Position numbers and translations under genes: made by a program. The notes beneath the pieces were generated by a model. The model searched no databases. It had not been told where the DNA came from and saw only the letters and a program-made list of their open reading frames with translations. 64,000 nucleotides of DNA from Juglans regia (taxonomy: Eukaryota > Streptophyta > Magnoliopsida > Fagales > Juglandaceae), in the NCBI RefSeq assembly GCF_001411555.2, contig NC_049905.1, positions 16,532,891-16,596,890 of the forward strand. Direction: 5' to 3'. The first letter of the stretch is position 1. Each line of letters starts with the position of its first letter. Positions 11,041 through 24,820 of the stretch are shown in pieces.

Positions 11041-12875
11041 CATCACATCTTCACCCAGTTCTTAGAGAGAAACTCAAAAGAGCTTTCTCGGACAGATCTT
11101 TGAGTCTTTTTACATGGAGATTTTAGACCTTTTGTAGGTATTTTTGTATGATGAATCCTCAAAAAAGTTGTTCGTCTTTGAGTGTAGTTATTGTACATAT
11201 TTTATTAGTCTCATTTCATACTCATTTGGTCAGTCAAAAGTATTTTTAACCTTGTACAAGTCATTCTAGGCTTGAAACTGGAGAGCATTTATGTTTTGGA
11301 ATTTTTGACCAAGCTAATGGACATATCTTGATTCGAAAATTTAATGGAGTGTTGTTAGCATGTGTTTATGAATGTTAATTGAGGTTTTATTGCATGACTA
11401 AAGCTTTTGATGATAGATTTCCTTAGATCTAGAAACTTGCAAACTGGAAGTGGAAAAACAGTTTTTGTTTTGAGAAAGTTTGAATATTTCGAGGTTTAGT
11501 CTTAATCCAAAGGCTTTGATATTTTTATGTGATGGTCATAAATCTCTTATATACATGTTAGGATGTTATTTTGAAGATATTTAGTATTAGTTTTAAATAT
11601 ATGAATTTTCTATGCAAGAGGAGTTCAGTAAGCCTAAGATTTTGATTTTTTAGGTTAGATTCATGTTTTATTGAGTTTTAGCCATGTGATTTTAAGTTTG
11701 AAGATTGGATCTTCTTTAGGACACATTTTTTAAACCATGTGATATTTTACTTTGAATATCACATGTTTTTAAGTCATAGATCAAGAGATTGATCAAAGTT
11801 AGTTGAGAGAAAATTTTCCATTTTTGGACCAAGTGTAAAATCAAAAGCTCCAAGTGTTATTTTGAGATTTTTGGTGACTATTGTTTGATTTTTTAAAACA
11901 TGGTTGATCTTAGGATGATGTTATGAATATGTTTGAAGTAAGATTCGACTTTTAGAATTCTTGGAGATGTTTTGAATTAGATCAAAACTTGTGATTCAAG
12001 GGTTTATTTTTAGTTAAAACATTTGGATCTTTTTACAAAAAAGTTTTGGGTTGATGATTAGTAAGTTTTTGTTGGATGTTTTAAGTATGTTTTTAAACTT
12101 AGGATAGAAACATCTTGTTGCAAAAATTCTGTTTGATCATAAGTTTTGAAATTAGAAGAAGTACGACAAAAATCATGGGAAAATCCTATGAATATTTTGG
12201 CCATAGTGTGTTTTCCATAATTGCAATTTGTTTTAATTTTTTTCTGAGTTGATATTTGAGTTTTGGACAAAATTTACATGAAAATTGTAAATTTTAGAAA
12301 TTTTTGGAGTTAGGATGTGAAATCCTTAAGTTAGGGGTAAAATGATAATTTTACTCTAAGTTAGCTTGTTTTCATGCTTCTAATTGTTAGTGATTAAATT
12401 TCTAATATTCAGAATCACTATTTTCAGTTCCTCATGTTTCACGATTTAGTCTTGTAGAACACGACGATCGAGGTAAGTTAGCTCTTAACTAACTATTAAT
12501 TTACTATGTATGTGTGATGAATAAGGAAAATACAGTTTATGTTCGTATGTGTTTATATATGCCATGACATGCCATGTCTTTACATGTTTATCTGTTACAC
12601 AATCTATTATGTCACGTATTGCTATAAGTTGCACGTGTGTCATGTTATGTTATGCCATATGTTACATGTATGTCATGTCACATAATATTCACTGTTACAT
12701 ATTTGCTATGCCACGTAATATTCACTATTACATGTTATGTCATATTATGAAATGTTGTCTGTCACATGTTATGTCATACTATAAAATATTTTTTGTTAAG
12801 TACGTCATGTATTTTGACTTACATTCATGTACTTATTCGTACAGTTAAGTTATTGTTCAATTCATGTTCATTGTT

Positions 12876-13133
12876 AAATCATGGTAATCTCATGAGATAA
12901 GAATATACAATCATGATAACCCCATAAGATAAGAATATTCTATCATGGTAACCCCATAAAATAAGAATACGCAATCATGGTAACCCCATGAGATAAGAAT
13001 ACAATATCATGGTAGCCCCAAGAGATAAGATTACTCAATAATGGTAATCCCATGAGATAAGATTACACAATCATGGTAACCCCATAAGATAAGACTACTC
13101 TATCATGGTGACCCCATGAAACAAGAATACGTT
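12876..13133. repeat. Tandem array, eight ~32-bp units, inside LTR copy A
   Basis: Degenerate units built on ATCATGGTAACCCCATGAGA followed by TAAGAATAC repeat about eight times. Equivalent arrays lie in LTR copies B (about 14925-15200) and C (about 21490-21735), reversed. They are flanked by a longer CATGTT/AACATG-rich low-complexity zone. This is an LTR-internal minisatellite, not a CRISPR array: the units are contiguous and have no spacers. Confidence 0.85.
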
Positions 13134-13929
13134 TCAAGTTTACATTTATGTCATGTGATGTTCAGGTTCATGTTATGATCAAGTTCACATTCATGTTATG
13201 TATGTTCATGTTCATGCTATGTTTCAAATCTAGGTTTTGTTTCAAGTTCATGTTTATATTATGTTGCTACTTCATGTTATGTTTTAAGTTCACATACAAG
13301 TCATGTCACGTTAAGCTAAATTTCAGTTTCAATTCAAGTTATGTCATTTATGTCATGCTATATGTCAAGTTATGTTATACTTACTTACGACTTTGATTGT
13401 GCATTCATTCTTTTACTTTCATGCATGCATCATTAACCTGTGTAGAAGTTTCCTATTAACTTGCTGAGACAAATCTCATTATGGTAGTCCCAACTACCAT
13501 TACACCTGAATGGTAAGCGATGTGTGAGGATCAGAGTAGGGAGCAGACACTAGAAGAGGTTGACTAGACGCCGTAAATTCAACGTGGAGCATGAAGCCTC
13601 CATAATTAGGTCTTTGGATTGTATTATGGCATCATTAGTCGAGTTACGTGAGTTACTCAACGAACTAGCCAAATAGTATATTTTGGCAATGTAATTATGG
13701 AACCAGATCTCCGTTGTTTTGAGATTAAATTCTTTTGAGACCCGTGCTGTAATCGTGGATTTTTATTTTATTAAGTATGCATAGATTATGTTTTAATTAT
13801 TTGAGATATTATAAGTTTGATGCATAGTATTGCTACAAAAAAAATTATCATCTGTGAATATTACATGATGCTATATGCATGTTAGGGACATTGCATGTTA
13901 TATGTCATGAACAAGTGTAGGTAACTATT

Positions 13930-16900
13930 TGTGATGCCCCCAGATTCAACTTAGGATCAGACTGACATCCAAAGCGCCGGGATACGTAACACAAGGTTAT
14001 CTGCTCCCGTTCATGACACATAAGATGCAATGTTCGTAACATGCATCTAACATTATGCAATATTCGCAGCGGATAATTTATTTTGAGCAATAATATGCAC
14101 TAAACTTATAATATCTCAAATAGTTAAAACATAATCTATGCATACTTAACGAAATAAACATTCACGTTTACAGCACACAAGTCTCAGAAGAATGTAATCT
14201 CAAACAACAGAGAAGTTGTCTCTATAATTACATTGCCAAAATATATTATTGGGCTAGTTCATTGAGTAAATTGCATAACTCGACTAACAATGTCGAAATA
14301 CTATACAAAGACCTAACTATAGAGGCTGCAAGCTCCGGATTGCTTCTACAGCATCTAGTCAACCTCCTCCAGTCTGCCAGTGTTTACTCCATGCACTGAT
14401 CCTGACACATCGCCTACCATTCGGGGGAATTAGTAGTTGAGGCTACTACAGTGAAAACATGAATGAATAATCAAAGTCGTAAGTAAGCATTACATAACTT
14501 GACATATAGTATGATATAATTGACATAACTTGAACTAAAACTAAAACTTAACTTGACATGACATGACATGTACGTGAACTTAAAACATAACAGGGACTAG
14601 CAACATAGCATGGACATGAACTTCAACTTGAAACATAACATGGATTTGGAACATAGCATAAACGTGAACATACATAATTTGAACATGAACTTGAACATAA
14701 CATAACATAAACGTGAACATGACATAACATGAACTTGAAACATAACGTGAACTTGAACATAACATAACATGAACATGAACATAACCTGACATGAACGTGA
14801 ACTTGAAACATAATATGGACTTGAAACATAGCATTAACGTGAACATAAATAACATAGACGTGAACTTGAACATAACATTAACTTGTACATAATATGATAT
14901 AACATGAGTTTGAAACATATTCTTGCCTCATGGGGTCAACATGATAGAGTAGTTTTATCTCATGAGGTTACCATAATTGCGTATTCTTATATATTGAGGT
15001 TATCATGATTGTGTAATCTTATCTTATAGGGTTATTATGATTGCGTATTCTTATCTCCTGAGTTACTATGATTGTATATTCTTATCTCATAGGGGTATAT
15101 GATAGCGTATTCTTATTTAATTGGGTTACTATGATTGCGTATTCTTATTTCATGGGGTTATCATGATTGAGTATTCTTATCTCATGGGGTTACCATAATT
15201 TAACAATAACCATGAACTGAACAATTAACTTAATTGTATAAAGACGTACATGAACGTAAGTCGAAAGACATAACGTACTTGATAGAAAATATTTTGTAAC
15301 ATGACATAATATGTGATAGACAACATTTCATAACATAGCATAACATGTAAGAGTGAATATTACGTAACATGGCATACATGTAGCAGTGAATATTATGTGA
15401 CATATCATACATATAACAGATGATATAACGTAACATGACATACTTGCAATTTATATCAATACGTGACAGAATAGATTGTATAATAGATAAACATGTAATG
15501 ACATGGCATGGCATATATAATAACATACGAATGTAAACTGAAGTTTTCTTACCCATCACACATACAGAATAAACTGATAGTAAGTTAAGAGCTAACTTAC
15601 CTCGATCGTTGTGTTTTACGAGACTAAAGCATGAAATACGAAGAACTGAAAATAGTGATTCTAACAATTATATATTTAACCACTAACAATTAGAAGTATG
15701 GAAACAAGTTAACTTAGAGTAAAATGACCATTTTACCCATAATTTAACGATTTCACACCTTAATTCTAAAAATTTCTAAAATTTACATTCTTTATCTAAT
15801 TTTTGTCATAAACTCAAATATCAAATCAGAAAAAAATTAAAACAAATCACAACTATGGAAAACATACTACGACCAAAACATCCATAGCATTTTTCCCCTG
15901 ATTTTTGTCGCAGTTCTTATAATTTCAAAACTCACGATTAAACCAAAGTTTTGCAACAAAGATCTTCCTATCCTAAGTTTAAAAATATACTTAAAACATC
16001 CAACAAGAACTTACTAATCATCAACCCAAAAGTTTTTAGTAAAAAGATCAAAACTTTTTAACTAAAAACAAACCCTTGAATCACAAGTTTTGATCTTATT
16101 CAAAACATCTCCAATAGTTCTAAAAATCGAGTATTACTTCTAAGATATTCATAATATCATCCTAAGATCAACCATGCTTTAAAAGATCAAACAAAAGTCA
16201 CCAAAAATCACAAAATAACATTTGGAGTTTTTAGATCTAACCAACCATCAAACTTAAAATTACATGGCTAAAACTCAATAAAACATGGATCTAACCCAAA
16301 AATATCAAATCTTAGGCCTAACTGAAATCATCTTGCATAGAAAATTCTTATATTTAAAACCAATACTAAATATTTTCAAAATAACATTCTAACATGTATA
16401 TAAGAGGTTTAGGATCATCACATAAAAATATCAAAACTTTTAGAGCATGATTAAATTACAAAATACTCAAACTTTCTCAAATCAAAAACTGTTTTTTAAC
16501 TTCCAGTTTTCAAGTTTCTAGATCTAAGGAAATCTATCATCGAAAGGTTTAGTCATACAATAAAGCTTCAATAAACATTCATAAACATATGATAACAACA
16601 CTCCATTAAATTTTCGGAGCAAGATATGTCCATTAGCTTGGTCAAAATTTTCAAAACATAATATACTCTCTAATTTCACGCCCAGAATGACCTTTCCATG
16701 ATTGGAAATACTTTTGACCGACTAAATGAGTATAGAATGAGACTAATAAGATATCCACGAAAACTAGACTCAAATAAAAACAACATTTATGAAGGAGTCA
16801 TCATACAAAAATACATACAATGGGTAGAACATCTCCACGCATGAAGACACAGAAATTTTCCTGAGAGAGCTCTTTTGAGTTTCTCTCTAAGAATGAGGTG

Positions 16901-18175
16901 AAGAAGTGATAAGAGGGAGTGCAATGTATCTTGCACGAATTTATACATCTAGGGGGAATTTATGAGCTTGAATGACCATTGGTTGAAGGTGGCAATATGA
17001 CATAAAGTGGAGAATAGTGAGGGACAAGGACTGCCTGCAGCAGCTATGAGATTTGGAGGTTGATGGGGTGGATTTCTTCTTCACATCAAGGCACTATTGG
17101 GTGTAGCCAATGGCAATGGAAAGTCTTCCATGTGGGGGAGGAAACTTCTTCAAGAAGTTTTGCCAATGTGGCCAAACTCATGTTCCTTGGTGGGCCTCAA
17201 TCAAGTGGGTTTCAATTTGGAGTTTAAAGGGGTTTGGTTAGGGTTTGAGATGCTATCAAGCCCAAATCTAATTTTTCTTGGCCAATTCAAATTTCTAAGG
17301 TTTAAAAGGTTGGATACTGATGTTATAAAAAATATTTGATTAATTAATAGCATGTGGAAGTGATTTAATCAAGTGATTAAACGCAATGCTAGAAATCGGA
17401 TTAAAAAGGGTTTGGAGGCCTATTTTAGAATTTGCGGAACCCGTTTAGGGTTTCGGTTTCAATCAAGTTTCTGGGGTTTCAATTGGATTTCAACCGTTTA
17501 TGGTTATGCTAGGATTGAAACTCTCATTGGTCTAACACAATTTTGTTGGTTAGATGAAACAAAGTTTTGCTTAGGTGGCATAATCCCACAACTTGATTTT
17601 CCTTCATAAATCTATCGAATGGTTCCTCATGGTGCCGAATGTCTAATACTATTCACTATGTGTGGCTAAGATCTTACCAAGTATCCAAATAAAACTTTTC
17701 TAACCTAATTTGGACATTCGACATTATGATTTTGAAAACATTGCACTGGGTACTCTTATCAAGGTTACTATTAACTCCAAAAACATTGCATAATAAACTT
17801 AGTATTGAAAAATCCTAAATATTCATATTAACCTATGGTGAAAATTATTTTCCGAAATTCAACCCGAAGTGCCCATAAAAATAATTTCACAATTTTGAAC
17901 AGGCATTTGGTCCGAAATTATGAAAATAGGTTATTGCCGCATAAAATCCTAAATAATCGACTAAGTCTAATAGCGTAGACCATAACGCATTTTAACAATT
18001 TTAACTATCTCAAATAATTAAAATCGTATTTCTAGCACCATAGTGAGTGATGCCACTGATTATGTTGACAGACTAAAACCTATGTGATTGGTCGATTCGT
18101 GAAAATTTATGGCATTTTCACGAGGTTTCTAAAATCAGTAGAAATTCCACCAGTGAATTTCTAACGGGTGTTACA
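13930..18175 (-). repeat. LTR copy B (3' LTR of the gag-only element)
   Basis: The inner edge is sharp. On the minus strand a polypurine tract is followed by TGTAACACCCG, the LTR start. The outer edge is TGTGATGCCCCC on the plus strand at 13930, matching the opening of copy C. Length is 4246 bp. It contains the reversed 32-bp tandem array (about 14925-15200) and an AACATGAAC-rich zone (about 14550-14920 and 15290-15540). Confidence 0.85.
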
Positions 18176-18195
18176 TCCTTCCCTCCTAAAAAAAA
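18176..18195 (-). other. Polypurine tract of the gag-only element
   Basis: On the minus strand: eight Ts, then AGGAGGGAAGGA immediately before the 3' LTR. A purine run in this position primes plus-strand synthesis in LTR retroelements. Confidence 0.75.
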
Positions 18196-18494
18196 GATTT
18201 CGTCCTCGAAATCAATGCAACTACAAGCATAAAACACGCTCAAAAGAAGAAATTGCTTACCAACCTACAATCCCTCACTAGATGCCTCATCAAGCTCAAG
18301 GGGCAACTATCGATCTTCTTGAGGTAACGCTTTCCTCTTGTAGTCAACACTATTCTTATCTATAACCATCACATGGTTACACAAAATAACTACTACTATA
18401 GCATAATGGTATAACATTATTCTTATCTAGGATACTGAATCCTTATTTAAATAAAATCACTACTCTCCTTACTATTCAAAGAATTATCCAAAAC

Positions 18495-18525
<31 letters not shown>

Positions 18526-19380
18526 CCATTCTTAACTCTCTATCTCTCAAATCATATCAATTTGTACTAAATCTTTCCACAAAGTAGGTCAAGTCGTACT
18601 AGCATACTCTCTAAATCTAAAACTTCAAGTATTCACGCAATTTAATTTGAAAGAATTTATCGTTCCTCCTCCGAGGTGGTACCTCGATAAACGATTAGCT
18701 ATTAACCTCAACTCAAGACTTTCTCTCTTATGATTGACATAGTTCTTCTATCCATCATAAACTGCCTTTTATTCTGACTCTAATAAAAAGAATATGTTCC
18801 TACTGTTCACGTAAATCCTCAAGAGCAAGATTTACCACCTATATAAAAGTCTCCAATATAATAGCGATCTACATTTGCCACAAACACAATGCTTTCCAAA
18901 AAACACTTAATGGCAGCTGGATAAAACTACCATCATAAGTGAATCCTACTACGGCCAAAACCTCTCCCAAACACTTTACTCTTCCGAACACAAATTCATT
19001 TGGATCCTCAAAATCAAAACAACTTCAAATATGCAGAATACTAATTTATCAACCTTCAATATCTTTCCTCCAATTGCTAAAGGATATTCGGTATTCTATA
19101 TCTACACTGATATGAATTATAATACTCTTAAAGAGAATTATTACTCTTACCACCTAAGTTACAATTCAACTTCCAAACTAAACTCTCGTATAATACCACA
19201 ATCACTAAAAATAGGGACTCACTTAAATCAATAGCGTACAAGTTACAAACTTCAATGACTTGACATTCTCCAAAATAACAATAATGTAACAATACAATCA
19301 ATTGCAATCAAATCAACCTTACATAAACTTAACAATATCTAGGTTTTAGAAAAATACCAGTGACAGTGCCAGCTTCTTCA
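18196..19380 (-). other. Internal region downstream of gag, no pol readable
   Basis: About 1.2 kb where pol would be expected in an autonomous gypsy element. I find no protease DSG, RT FxDD or integrase motif in any frame. It includes a (TA)n microsatellite at about 18497-18522. This absence is the reason for calling the element non-autonomous. Confidence 0.55.
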
Positions 19381-19382
19381 GT

Positions 19383-20457
19383 TCATGGGGCGTCAGCATC
19401 TGTGTCTACCTGAGTGATAGCATACACTCTTATGGGCACGTGCTGCCTCGGCTTTGGTTTGTAGCCGCTGTTAAGAGAAACCCCCTTTCCTTCATTTCTC
19501 AAAGCAACATTGGGGAAGTCTTTATATGACCTAGTTGGCCATACCTGAAACAAGTTCTCAACTCGATTTTGCACTTGCCTCCATGGTGTTTATCGCACCC
19601 TCCACAAGGTGGAAATGTGATCGGCATTGAGCTCCCAGTCTGATTGCATTTTCTTTTATCTGATCTAGTAAACACCTTCTTCCTTTCTGAACTTTCTTCA
19701 GTAGCATATGATGAAGTCCTCTTTCTTTCCAAAATGATCAGGGCAGTCGAACCCTTCTGCTCTTTCATTGCTATCATAGCCATGTTTACCAACTCTTGGT
19801 AATTCTCTATTTTTAAGCAAGCTACTTGGTTACGGATCCTTGTATGAAGTCATACTTGAAACTTCTGTGCCTGCATCCTTTGAGTAGAAATCAAGTGTGG
19901 TGCAAAACTTCCTAATGCAATAAACTTAGCGGCGTACTGCTCTACGGTCAAACCACCTTGAGTTAAAATTACGAACTCCTGCGTCTTCAACTGTTTGACA
20001 GAATCTGGAAAGAATCTGTTGTCGAACTTTTCCTTAAATCTCTCCCATGACAGTGCAACCAAACTTCCTAAATCCTTGACTAGAAGCTATATTCACGTAT
20101 CCCACCATATTCTAGCTTCTCATTGGACTATGTATCCAGTAGATGAACCTTTTGTTTCTCAATACAACCACATATCTCATATGTCCTTTCAAGATCTATA
20201 ATCCATTTCTCAGCTTTCAGTAGCTCTTCAATACCAGAAAAGTTTGGATAAGGATGGAACAAGAACTTCTCATACAGACAACCCCTGACTTCGGGTCTAG
20301 GTACGTGCGCTTGTTGCTGTTGCTGTTGTTGTTGTTGTTGTCTAAGCATGTCAACCAGCAGACGTATAGCTTTGGGTAATCCTCCATCCGTAGGGAGAAT
20401 TTGATTCTCCTGATTTGTGACTCCCTTAGGATGCTGAGGTATCCTACTGCGAATCAT
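19383..20457 (-). pseudogene. gag of the non-autonomous element, broken
   Basis: Three segments (20457-20128, 20062-19850, 19792-19499) form a gag reading with a frameshift between the first two and a TGA at 19850. Features in order: a poly-glutamine run of ten residues, a segment with FSGIEELLKAEKWI, the core around WERFKEKFDNRFFPDS, and a final zinc-knuckle relic (CFRYGQLGHIKTS). In the relic the second and last cysteines are replaced by tyrosine and serine. A capsid could perhaps once be supplied, but this copy is dead. Confidence 0.8.
20309..20342. repeat. CAG/CAA-type triplet repeat (poly-Q in gag)
   Basis: Plus-strand GTTGCTGTTGCTGTTGTTGTT-type repeat encoding consecutive glutamines on the minus strand, within the gag relic. 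Confidence 0.85.
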
Positions 20458-20610
20458 GTGTCACTTCCTGAAAAACATGAGTAGACGTGTTACAACCACG
20501 TACTATCTCTCATACTTCAATAAATTCAAGCCTAATGAAGACTAAAATTTCAAGCCTAATATTTGGTGCATTTCCTAAGGGGATGTGGATTTACAATCCA
20601 GTGACGTATT

Positions 20611-20622
20611 GCTCTTATACCA
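20611..20622 (-). other. Primer binding site of the gag-only element
   Basis: Minus-strand TGGTATAAGAGC, a one-base variant of the initiator-Met tRNA complement, three bases from LTR copy C. Confidence 0.8.
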
Positions 20623-20625
20623 CCC

Positions 20626-23600
20626 TGCGACACCCCCATATTCCGATTGGGATCAGACGAACATCCGAAGCCTCGGGACATGCAATACAACGTTACCTGC
20701 CCCCGTTCATAACATATAAGATGCAATGTTCCTAACATGCATATAGCATTATGCAATATTCGCAACGGATAATTTTTTTTTTTTAGCAATACTATGCACC
20801 AAACTTATAATATCTCAAATAGTTAAAACATAATTCATGCATACTTAACGAAATAAACATCCACAATTCCAACACAGGTCTCAAAAGAATGTAATCTCAA
20901 ACAACGGAGGCCTGGCTCCATAATTGTATTGCCAAAATACACTATTAGCCTAGTTCGCTCAGTAACTTGTGTAACGCAACAAATGATGCTGGAATACTAT
21001 CCAAAAACCTAACTATGGAGGTTACAAGCTCCGTGTTGCGTCTACGACGTCTAGTCAACCTTCTCCAATCTGCTAGTGTCTGCTCCCTGCTCTGATCCTG
21101 ACACATCGCCTACTATTCAGAGGGAATGATAGTTGGGACTACCACGGTGAGATTTGATTACAAATCTAGCAAGTTAACAGAAAACTTCCACATAGGTTAA
21201 TGATGCATGCATGGCAGTAAAAACATGAACGCATAATCAAAGTCATAAGTAAGCATTGCATAACTTGACATATAACATGACATAATTGATATAAATTGAA
21301 TTGAAACTGTAACTTAGCTTGATATGACATGACATATACGTGAACTTAAAATATAACATGGACTAGCAACATAGCATGAACTTGAACTTGAACATGAAGC
21401 ATAACATGGACTTGGAACATAGCATGAACATGAACATACATAATTTGAATATGAACTTGAGCATAACATGAAATTGAAATATATTTTTGTCTCATAGGGT
21501 TACTATGATAGAGTAGTGTAATCTCATGAGATTACTATGATTGCGTATTCTTATCTCATAGAGTTATCATGATTGTGTAATCTTATCTCATGAGGTTACC
21601 ATGATTGCGCATTCTTATCTCATGGGGTTACCATGATAGCGTATTTTTATCTCATGGGGCTACCATGATTGCATATTTTTATCTCATGAGGTTACCATGA
21701 TTGAGTATTCTTATCTCATAGGGTTATCATGATTTAATAATAACCATGAACTGAACAATAACTTAACTGTAAGAAGAAGTACATGAACGTAAGTCTAAAG
21801 ACATAACGAAGTTGACGTAAAATATTTTGTAGCGTGACATAACATGTGATAGACAATATTTCATAACATGTAATAGTAAATATTATGTGACATGACATAC
21901 ATATAACAAATGGTATAACGTAACATGACATACTTACAACTTATAGCAACACGTGACAAAATGGATTGCGTAACAAATAAACATGTAGTGACATGGCATA
22001 TATAACAACATACGAACATAAACTGTAGTTTTCTTACCCATCACACATACATAGTAAACTTATAGTAAGTTAAGAGCTAACTTATCTCGATTGTCGTGTT
22101 CTACGAGACTAAAGGGTGAAACACGAGGAACTGAAAATAGTGATTCTAAAACTTAGAAATTTAATCACTAATAATTAGAAGCATGAAAACAAGCTAACTT
22201 AGAGTAAAATTACCATTTTACCCCTAACTTAAGGATTTCACATCCTAACTCTAAAAATTTCTAAAATTTATAATCCTTATGTAAATTTTGTCTTAAACTC
22301 AAATATCATCTCAGAAAAAAATTAAAACAAATCACAATTATGGAAAACACATTACGGCCGAAACATCCATAGGATTTTTCCTCTAATTTTTATAACACTT
22401 CTTCTAATTTCAAAACTCATGATCTAACCAAAATTTTGCAACAAAGATCTTCCTATCCTAAGTTTAAAAACATACTTAAAACATCCAATAAGAACTTACT
22501 AATCAATCATCAACCCAAAACTTTTTAGTAAAAAGATCCAAACTTTTTAACTAAAAGCAAACCCTTGAATCACAAGTTTTGACCTTAGTCAAAACATTTC
22601 CAAAAATTTCAAAAATCGAATCTTACTTCTAACATATTCATAACATCATCCTAAGATCAATCACGAATTAAAAGATCAAATAAAAGTCACCAAAAATCAT
22701 AAAATAATACTTAAGAGTTTTTGGTTTTACACAGTCTTAAAACAAAAACTTTTATTTCAACTAACTTTGATCAATCTCTTGATTCACGGCTTAAAAACAT
22801 ATGATCTTTAAATTAAAACATCACATGGTTTAAAAAATTTGTCCTAAAGAAGATCCAAACATCAAACCTAAAATCACATTGATAAAACTCAATAAAACAT
22901 AGATCTAACCCAGAACCATCAAATCTTAGTCCTAACTGAAATCCTCTTACGTAGAAAAATCATATATTTGAGACTAATACTAAATATTTTCAAAATAATA
23001 TCCTAACATGTATATAAGAGGCTTAGGATCATCACATAAAAATATAAAAGCTTTTGGAATAAGATTAAACCACGAAACATTCAAATTATCTCAGAACAAA
23101 AACTGTTTTTCCACTTTCGGTTTTCAAGTTTCTAGATCTAAGGAAATCCATCATCAAAAGCTTTAGTCATGCAATAAAACCTTAATGAACATTCATAAAC
23201 ACATTCTAGCAACATTCCATTAAATTTTCAGACCAAGATATGTCCATTAGCTTGGTCAAAAATTTCAAAACATAACATACTCTCCAGTTTCAAGTCCAGA
23301 ATGACCTTTATATGGCTAAAAATACTTTTGACCAATCTATTGAGTATGGAATGAGACTAATAAGATATCCACGAAAACTACACTTGTAGATGAGCAATGT
23401 TTATGAGAAGTCATAGTGCGAAAATACTTACAAATGGTCAAAACTCTCCATGTAAAAAGATTAAAAAATCTGTCCGATAGAGCTCTTGAGTTTCTCTCTA
23501 AGAACGGGATGAAGAAGTGATGAAAATAAGTGAAATGTGTCTTGCACGACTTTAGACTTCTGGAGGGGGAAGTTATGAGCTTGAATGACCGTTGATTGGA

Positions 23601-24775
23601 GGTGGCTATTTGACATAAAGTGGAGAATAGTGAGGGCCAAGGACTGCCTGCAGTGGTGAGATATGAAGGTTGATTGGGTGGATTTCTCCTTCACATCAAG
23701 GCACTATTGGGTGCAGCCAATGCCAGTGGATAGTCTGCCATGTGGGGAGGAAATTTCTTCAAAATGTTTTGCCAATGTGGCCAAATTCATGGGCCTTTGT
23801 GAGTCTCAACCAAGTCGGATTCAATTTGGGGTTTAAAGGGGTTTTGGTTAGGGTTTTAGATGTTATCAAGCCCAAATCTAAATTTTCTTGGCCCAATCAT
23901 ATTTTCAAGATTTAAAAGGTTGGATAATGATATTATAACAATGATTTAATTAATTAATAGTATGTGTAAGTGATTTAATCAAGTGATTAAACTCAATGCT
24001 AGAAATCAGATTAAAAAAAGGTTTGGAGGCCAACTTTAGGGTTTGGGGAAACCGTTTAGGGTTTCGGTTTCAATCAAATTTTTGAGGTTTCAATTCATTT
24101 CCAACCATTTAGGGTTTTGCTAGAATTGATTCCCTCTTTGGTTTGGCACAATTTGGTTGATCAGATGAAACAAAGTTTTGCTTAGGTGGCATGATCTCAC
24201 ACTTTGATTTTCATTCATAAATCCATCGAATGGTTCCTTATGGTGCCAAGTGTCTAATATTATTCAGTATATGTGGCTAAGATCTTACCAAGTGTCCAAA
24301 TAAAACTTCTCTAACCTAATTTGGACATTCCACACTGTGATTTTGAAAACACTGCACTTAGTGCGTTTATCGAGGCTACTATTCACTCAAAAAAATTACA
24401 TAATAAATTTAGACTTGAAAAATCCTAAATATTCATATTAACCTACCGTGAAAATCGTTTACTGAAATTCAACCCCAAATTGCCCCTAAAAATAATTTCA
24501 CAATTTCGAACAGGCGTTTCGTCCGAAATTATGAAAATGAGTTATTGCGCCATAAAATTTTAAATAATCAACCGAGTCTAATGACGTAGACCATAATGCA
24601 TTCTGACACTTCTAACTATCTTAAATAATTAAAATTGTATTATTGGCACCATAACAAGTGATAATACTGACTATGTTGACAGACTAAAACCTGTGCAATT
24701 GGTCGATTCGTGAAAACTTATGAGATTTTCATGAGATTCCTAAAGTTAATAGAAATTCCACTAGTGATGTAATAT
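20626..24775 (-). repeat. LTR copy C (5' LTR of the gag-only element)
   Basis: Opens TGCGACACCCCC on the plus strand and follows copy B in order: the AACATGAAC zone, the 32-bp array at about 21490-21735, the AAACCCTAACC block reversed, and the segment ending AGAAATTCCACTAGTG. It stops about 25 bases short of the expected TGTTACA end and runs into an (AC)n(AT)n microsatellite, so its outer terminus is lost. Confidence 0.82.
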
Positions 24776-24781
24776 AACTTT

Positions 24782-24820
<39 letters not shown>

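Larger units (their letters stand above)
10008..13917 (+). repeat. LTR copy A (plus orientation), truncated at both ends
   Basis: Matches the reverse complement of LTR copy B along its length: the ATGCGTTATGG segment, the AAACCCTAACC block, the TATA region, the CATGTT-rich zone and the 32-bp tandem array all occur in the same order. It lacks the first ~170 bases of the LTR at its left end and the last ~70 at its right end. It abuts copy B tail to tail. There is no partner internal region, so it is a rearranged or solo LTR. Confidence 0.8.
13930..24775 (-). mobile_element. Gag-only LTR retrotransposon with ~4.2-kb LTRs (TR-GAG/LARD type)
   Basis: Two copies of the same LTR in the same orientation (13930-18175 and 20626-about 24775) flank a 2.45-kb internal region. 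The internal region has a primer site next to the right copy, a broken gag, no readable protease, RT or integrase, and a polypurine tract next to the left copy. That is the layout of non-autonomous elements that keep only gag. The LTRs differ visibly, by roughly one base in six over the first 250 bases by eye, so the insertion is old. The outer end of the right LTR is truncated or rearranged. Confidence 0.82.

Noticed and set aside
12876..13133. CRISPR-like regular repeats
   Set aside because: Units are contiguous and degenerate with no unique spacers, occur in three LTR copies, and lie in plant DNA; they are an LTR minisatellite.
14580..14920. Minus-strand 112-codon frame rich in Met/Cys/Val/Phe
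   Set aside because: It is a translation of the AACATGAAC low-complexity zone of the LTR; all frames give similar output.
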